The notes under the pieces are model-generated. The model was not told the DNA's origin, ran no database searches, and saw only the letters and a program-made list of their open reading frames with translations. Both the position numbers and the translations under genes were made by a program. 64,000 nucleotides of DNA from Harmothoe impar (Eukaryota > Annelida > Polychaeta > Phyllodocida > Polynoidae), in the NCBI GenBank assembly GCA_947462335.1, contig OX381708.1, forward strand, positions 40,241,377-40,305,376. Direction: 5' to 3'. Below are positions 59,211-64,000 of this stretch, in pieces (positions within the stretch are counted from its first letter, which is position 1; each line of letters begins with the position of its first letter).

Positions 59211-59519
59211 TTATCTATGAGCATACATCAGGAATAAAACAGCATCCACAATGATGGGATGAGCATCCATCAGGAATAAAACAGCATCCACAATGATGGG
59301 ATGAGCATCCATCAGGAATAAGACAGCATCCACAATGATGGGATGAGCATCCATCAGGAATAAGACAGCATCCACAATGATGGGATGAGCATCCATCAGG
59401 AATAAGACAGCATCCACAATGATGGGATGAGCATCCATCAGGAATAAACCAGCATCCACAAGGATTGAATGAGCATCCATGAGAATTGCGCGTAAATCAG
59501 CATTCATGAGGACCACCAT
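59211..59519 (-). repeat. 42-bp minisatellite kept in an open frame
   Basis: Five close copies and several diverged ones of a 42-bp unit, itself two 21-bp halves each starting GCATCCA. On the minus strand the 102-codon frame gives 14-residue units MDAHPIIVDAVLFL, a doubled seven-residue pattern of (M/V)DA plus four residues. The unit length is a multiple of three and the outermost diverged units also stay open. The acidic-hydrophobic repeat is unrecognised. It could be a coding repeat of the neighbouring gene or a plain minisatellite. Confidence 0.8.
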
Positions 59520-59525
59520 GGCCGG

Positions 59526-59534
59526 TATAAATAG
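59526..59534 (+). promoter_or_regulatory. TATA box (TATAAATAG)
   Basis: A consensus TATA box. A start site would be expected about 25-30 bp downstream (around 59556, near GGGGTATCATTT). The plus-strand ORF with an ATG at 59709 follows at a plausible 5' UTR distance. Single motifs of this kind also occur by chance in AT-rich DNA. Confidence 0.3.
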
Positions 59535-59708
59535 CTCACTCGTGTTTCACGGGGTATCATTTGGCGGGAGTTCGTCCTTGGAAGATTTTTCATAGACAAT
59601 TTTGATACAGGTTTATTGTCAATGATTCAGTCATAAGCAGGAACAAATAAACCTTGGAGAAATACGGACAGCTTTTCTTGAGTGTTACGCGAGATATTTT
59701 CCTGTATC

Positions 59709-59915
59709 ATGTTCCCAATTGAAACCCAAAAACGTGGAAGCTCCCGGAACATGGACATGTTCAATATTCTCGAGAATGTATCTCATGTAATACAACTCAG
59801 GATTTTCCCGAGGGGTACATGCGACACTTTCTCGGATCATTCACAAGTGCTGTTTAAGAAAACCTATAAATACATGGATACATGGATTAACGCAATGGCA
59901 GACCTCTGCACCCAG
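59709..59915 (+). CDS. Candidate first coding exon, plus strand, unknown product
   Basis: An ATG at 59709 opens 69 codons that end exactly at a donor-like CAG|GTAGAA (59913-59921). A TATA box lies 183 bp upstream. The peptide starts MFPIETQKRGSSRNMDMFNI and contains a GTCDTFSD segment and a final DLCTQ. There is no signal peptide. Without splicing the frame closes at 59936. The intron would run into the satellite DNA that follows. The family is unrecognised and the whole arrangement may be fortuitous. Confidence 0.25.
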
Positions 59916-59936
59916 GTAGAAAAAAAATATAATTAA

Positions 59937-60560
59937 TATCATGATTATATTGCGTTGAAAAAATCATGCGTTTTTCACGGATATCACGATTTGTAAAACA
60001 TGATACATCATGGTAATATTATGATTTATCATGATGATGACTATAATAAACCATGATATTTTATAGTTTTATCATGAAATTTCGCATTATGAATTGTAAT
60101 TTATCATGATTTATTATACTTTATCACAATATTAACCATGGTTAAATATATTTCATCATGATAAGTATTATGATGTAATCACATTAAGTATCACATTATT
60201 TTACATTTTTGAAATTATGATTTCTGTGAAAAAAACATGATTATTTTAACATAATTTCTAATGATAAGAAGTGATTTACCACAGTACGTTTGCCAAGATA
60301 TATCATGATTTACTATGCTTGATATATTATGATATAATCATGGTTTATCATGATATAATCATATTAATTATCATGATTTATCACAGTCTAAAAATCATAA
60401 TTTTCATGAAAACTATGATTTATTTAATATGATATTTATCATGATATGTCATGGTATAAAAATCATGATTTCCGTGAAATAACTAAACTATGATTTATTT
60501 AACATGATAAGCATAATGATTTATTTTACTATTTTTAAATATCACGATTTCTTCTATCCA
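59937..60560. repeat. ATCATGAT-rich palindromic satellite, irregular
   Basis: The palindrome TCATGA or near variants (ATCATGATTTATCATGATAT) occur every 10-40 bp through the stretch, with no strict period. The word content matches the regular satellite at 62750-64000, so this is probably an older or eroded arm of the same array. Confidence 0.8.
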
Positions 60561-60638
60561 TGCAAGTGGATAGACAATATGTTTTATTGTGGGAGGGGGG
60601 TGAGGGGTTAATGCATTCATTCATCAATTTCATCATCT

Positions 60639-60770
60639 AATGCTGGTCAGCTGGTTCTGGAGGCCTGGGCCGGGTCCTGGAGGACAGGGACGGTCTCTGG
60701 AAGGCAGGGCCAGTCTCTGGAAGGCAGGGCCAGTCTCTGGAAAGCAGGGCCAGTCTCTGGAAGGCATTAC
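60639..60770. repeat. 20-bp tandem repeat, six copies
   Basis: The unit GGAAGGCAGGGCCAGTCTCT repeats in exact 20-bp register. The first two copies are diverged, the last three nearly identical. Both strands are open through it, giving proline- or glycine-rich artefact peptides. Confidence 0.9.
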
Positions 60771-60889
60771 AAATAGATTATTATATATTGCGTATATGTA
60801 TATTGTAAACATATATATGCCATGTTTTAGCATTACTTTTATTTTACAGTTATTAAACATACTGTGTCAATACACCTACCTAGACAATG

Positions 60890-61130
60890 CACATGTATGT
60901 CTCCATGCATGTACATGTGGTCAGTCTGCTGCCTACTGGAGTACTGGTCATCCTATTCAAAAATAACCCATATCTAGCATCCACACTGAGGCTGGCTGCA
61001 TGGTGGGGAGGGGGGGGGGTATTGTCTTGAACTAGGGGAGCATTGTTGTATGGTCGCACCTGCACACCAATCACAATGGGCGCCATGGTGGCTTTTTCAC
61101 AGCTAGCTCCAGACAACTCCCTTATTAAGT
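60890..61130. repeat. Composite block, copy 1
   Basis: CATGTACATGTGGTCAGTCT, a G10 run, GGGGAGCATTGTTGTATGGT, CGCACC, ATCACAATGGG and TTTTCACAGCTAGCTCCAGA follow in the same order as at 61800-62000. The block thus forms part of a ~0.9-kb tandem duplication. Confidence 0.8.
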
Positions 61131-61560
61131 ATCATGGGTTGTACCCCTAAAAATGATGCATAATAATGGGATGAGTCTCCCCTAGCCCCCCCCCCCTGTT
61201 TAGTATCACGGGTTGTACCCCTTAAAATGATGTTTAATAAGGGGATGAGTCTCCCCTAACTCCCCCGGTTAGTATCACAGGTTGTACCCCTTAAAATGAT
61301 GCATATGCTCATATGGGTACCATAGTGGCGTTTTAACAGCTACCTTAAGACACTACAAGGTGTATGTGGAGGGTAGGGTGATAGCCATTTGCAACTAAAA
61401 TGATTTAAAAAAATTATCATCATACATGATTTCTCAAGTATCATGGCTTGTGCCTCCCCTCCCCCCAGAAGCCTCCCCAATGCTTAGTATCACGGGTTGT
61501 AGCCCTTCAGAAGCCGTAAAAATGATGTATGATAACGGGATCAAGGCTGGGGGGACCTCC
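61120..61560. repeat. Diverged ~80-bp repeat units, first cluster
   Basis: Units of TAGTATCACGGGTTGTACCC, CTTAAAATGATG and ATAATGGGATGAGTCTCCCC occur about five times (near 61128, 61200, 61270, 61435 and 61487). These are the same family as the regular array at 62165-62720 but spaced irregularly. A C11 run lies at 61186-61196. Confidence 0.75.
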
Positions 61561-61799
61561 AGGCTGGTTTCTGGAAGTCAGGATGGGCTGGAAAATAAAA
61601 TAATACAGGTCATCATAATAGCATATTTGCATTATACACACTGGGAACTTGAATAATACACTATTAATTAAATGTATATATATATATATTAGTTGAATAT
61701 CATCGGAATGTGCTTACAAAATAAAAAATTGTTTAGATATAATATCATATTAGATATAAATTATCAAATGGTTGTGTACTTACCTGGAATAACATGCAT
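61561..61799. other. No gene seen; short TA run
   Basis: A fragment related to the 20-bp repeat (CTGGTTTCTGGAAGTCAGG) at about 61562-61585 is followed by AT-rich sequence with a short TA run near 61676-61690. Confidence 0.45.
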
Positions 61800-62039
61800 A
61801 CATGTATGATACATGTGCATGTACATGTGGCCTCTCTGCTTCCTTGCTGTGTACTGGTCATCTCACACCCACACTGAGGACGGCCCCAGGGGGGCAGGGC
61901 TGTTGTCTTAGGGGAGCATTGTTGTATGGTCGCACCTCTGCCCCTATCACAATGGGTGTTATGGTGGCATTTTCACAGCTAGCTCCAGACAGGCCTGTCA
62001 CCACAAGGGGTAGTTGGGGGGGGGGGGGGGGGGGGGGGG
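61800..62039. repeat. Composite block, copy 2, ending in a G24 run
   Basis: A repeat of 60890-61130 with the same order of words. It ends in 24 consecutive G at 62016-62039, the longest homopolymer in the window. Confidence 0.8.
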
Positions 62040-62164
62040 CGGTGGGTGATAATGTATTTTCTTATTATTATGAATAAATTGTCAAGTATATTATCATCTA
62101 GTTCTATATATTGTTGGCATTATAAACTCTTTTTTTTTCTCTGTGACAATAAGAAGCAATTTTA
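62040..62164. other. No gene seen
   Basis: AT-rich spacer. Confidence 0.4.
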
Positions 62165-62720
62165 CCATGTTATAGTACAGGTTGTGCCCCTCCGGAAGCC
62201 TAAAAATAGTGTATAATAACGGGATTAGTGTCCCATAGCTCCCCTGGTTAGTATCACGGATTGTTCCCCTCCAGAAGCCTTTAAAATAATGTATAATAAC
62301 GGAATCAGTGTCCCATAGCTCCCCTGGTTAGTATAACGGGTTGTGCCCCTCCAGCAGCCTTTAGAATATATATAATAACGGAATCAGTGTCCCATAGCTC
62401 CCCTGGTTACTATCACGGCTTGTGCCCCTCCAGAAGCCTTTGAAATTAGGTATGATCACGGGACCAGTGTCCGATAGCTCCCCTGGTTAGTATCACGGGT
62501 TGTGCCCCCCCCCCCCCCGAAGCCTTTAAAATAATATATGATAATGGGATCAATGTCCCATAGCTCCCCTGGTTAGTATCACGGGTATTACCCATCCTGA
62601 AGCCTTGAAACAAGTGTAGGTATAATAGCGTGCTCCCTAAGTCCCCTGTTTAGTATCACCGGTTGTATCCTTTCAGGAGCCTTAAAATGATGATTATTTA
62701 TAATAATGTGATCTACACTT
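62165..62720. repeat. ~80-bp minisatellite, about seven units
   Basis: The unit begins GGTTAGTATCACGGGTTGTG, continues CCCCTCCAGAAGCCTTTAAA and ATAATGTATAATAACGGGAT, and ends CAGTGTCCCATAGCTCCCCT. GGTTA starts at 62246, 62326, 62405, 62485, 62571 and 62648, giving periods of 80, 79, 80, 86 and 77. The long unit is explained by a C14 run at 62505-62518. Confidence 0.92.
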
Positions 62721-62749
62721 TCCAAAGTTGTCCGCAACCTACTCCCTTA

Positions 62750-64000
62750 GGCCAGGATAATTTTTCTCTCAAATTGTGATATCATGATGAATTATGACAT
62801 ATTATGAAAAATCATGATTAATCATGGTGAGATATATGCATGTTTTCCCCATCAATGGGAGATATTATAATAAATCATGATAATATTAGGATTAATTATG
62901 GTAAGGTAAAATCATGATAAATCATGTTTTCCTCTCATTGGGTGAGATGATGATGAATCATGATACCTCATGATTAATCATAGTCAGGTAAAATCATGAT
63001 AAATTATGTTTTTCCCATCAATGGGAAAAATCATAATAAATCAAGCCACATCATGATTAATTATGGTCAAACAAAATTGTGATAAATCATGTTTTCTCTC
63101 AATGTATAAAATCATGATTAATAATAATATATTATGATTAATTATGGTAAGGTAAAATCATGATAAAACAAGTTTCCGTCTCATTGGGTAAGATTATGAT
63201 AAATCATGATCAGGTAAAATCGTGATAAATCATGTTTTTCCTATCAATATTATAGATCATAGTAAATCATGATTAGTCATGGTCAAATAAAATCATGATG
63301 AATCATGTTTTCTCACTAAATGTGTCAACTCATGATAAATCATGAAATATTACGATTAATTATGGTAAGATAAAGTCATGATAAATCATGTTTCCCCTCT
63401 CAATGGGTAAGATCATGACCAGTTATAATACATCATGATTAATCATGGTCCGGTAGAGTCATGATAAATCATGTTTTCTCTCCCAATGGATAAAATCATG
63501 ATGCATCATGATAAATTATGATTAAATATAATTAGGCAAAATCATGATAAATCATGTTTCTCTTCTCAAGAGTTTGGATCATAAGAAAATATGGTTTATA
63601 ATGACATTTCATGAAAAAAGAAAACAGATTTTTATTATGATTTGGCTTCTCAGGAAGTAAGATCATTATATAGTATGCTCAATCATGGTAGGAGAAAACA
63701 TGATTAATCATGATTTCCCCTCCCAAGAGGCAATATCACAATAAAGTATGATCTTTTATGATAGATTAAAACATGATTTATCATGATATCGCCCTTAAGG
63801 AGGTAAGATCATGATATAGTATGATTAATCATATTTAATCATGGTAGGAGAAATCATGGTTAATCATAATTTCCGCTATCAAGGGGTAATATCATAATAA
63901 AGTATGACTTATCATGATTAATAATGGTAGACGAAAACATGCTTAATTATGATTTATTATGATAAATTATGATAGATCATGGTTCAACATGATAAATTAT
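62750..64000. repeat. ~82-bp palindrome-rich satellite, runs off the window end
   Basis: The unit contains ATCATGATAAATCATGTTTT, a CTCAATGGGTAAG word and ATCATGATTAATCATGGT. ATCATGAT-type anchors fall at 62911, 62993, 63076, 63157, 63219, 63292, 63374, 63457 and 63541, mostly 81-84 bp apart with two shorter units. TCATGA palindromes occur several times per unit, so single strands could fold extensively. Units become less regular after 63560. The array is unfinished at 64000. Confidence 0.9.

Noticed and set aside
59937..64000. CRISPR-like regularly spaced repeats
   Set aside because: Units are contiguous and diverged without unique spacers; this is satellite DNA in a eukaryotic context.

Overview
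This window looks like gene-poor, repeat-dense nuclear DNA from an animal. I favour a marine invertebrate, but the sequence does not fix the phylum. It is AT-rich. The only long open frames lie over tandem repeats; outside them the longest is 154 codons and none is recognisable. It contains LINE reverse-transcriptase fragments, tRNA-derived SINEs, many short TA-flanked inverted-repeat elements, minisatellites and a dozen or so G or C runs of 10 or more. I see no operons, rRNA, intact tRNA gene or CRISPR. All identities and boundaries were read by eye.

Layout. 1-9 kb: a 44-bp minisatellite (1971-3418), a CpG-rich promoter-like patch (5870-6020) and a palindromic MITE (7859-8012). 9.3-10.5 kb: a 1.17-kb element ended by TGGTTAAGAAAC-type repeats. 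12.2-15.6, 17.3-19.6 and 39.6-43.1 kb: three diverged copies of the same ordered set of homology blocks, showing old long-range duplication, each invaded by different mobile elements. 20.15-20.59 kb: an element with a perfect 32-bp terminal inverted repeat. 26.76-28.66 kb: a 1.9-kb region bounded by inverted ~147-bp arms, holding two SINEs. 29.5-31.1 and 52.6-54.1 kb: a colinear paralogous pair with a conserved promoter-like core. 34.27-34.51 kb: a MITE with a 16-bp perfect TIR and a 6-bp target duplication.

48.79-51.21 kb is the best-resolved structure. A TA-flanked inverted-repeat element contains a second related inverted repeat. Inside that lies a copy of the 53.86-55.00 kb segment, flanked by 100-bp direct repeats. 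Two 108-bp foldback MITEs sit in this copy, and both sites are empty in the source copy. 51.7-52.3 kb is a ~58-bp minisatellite. 55.8-56.4 kb is a frameshifted LINE RT.

58.87-59.94 kb is the best place for a real gene: a possible terminal exon on the minus strand, a 42-bp in-frame repeat, and a TATA box with a small plus-strand ORF ending at a splice-donor-like site. From 59.94 kb to the end the window is tandem repeats: a TCATGA-palindrome satellite, a 20-bp repeat, an ~80-bp repeat, a 24-base G run and an ~82-bp satellite that runs off the end.

No protein-coding gene is confirmed. The story is layered duplication and transposition rather than genes working together.
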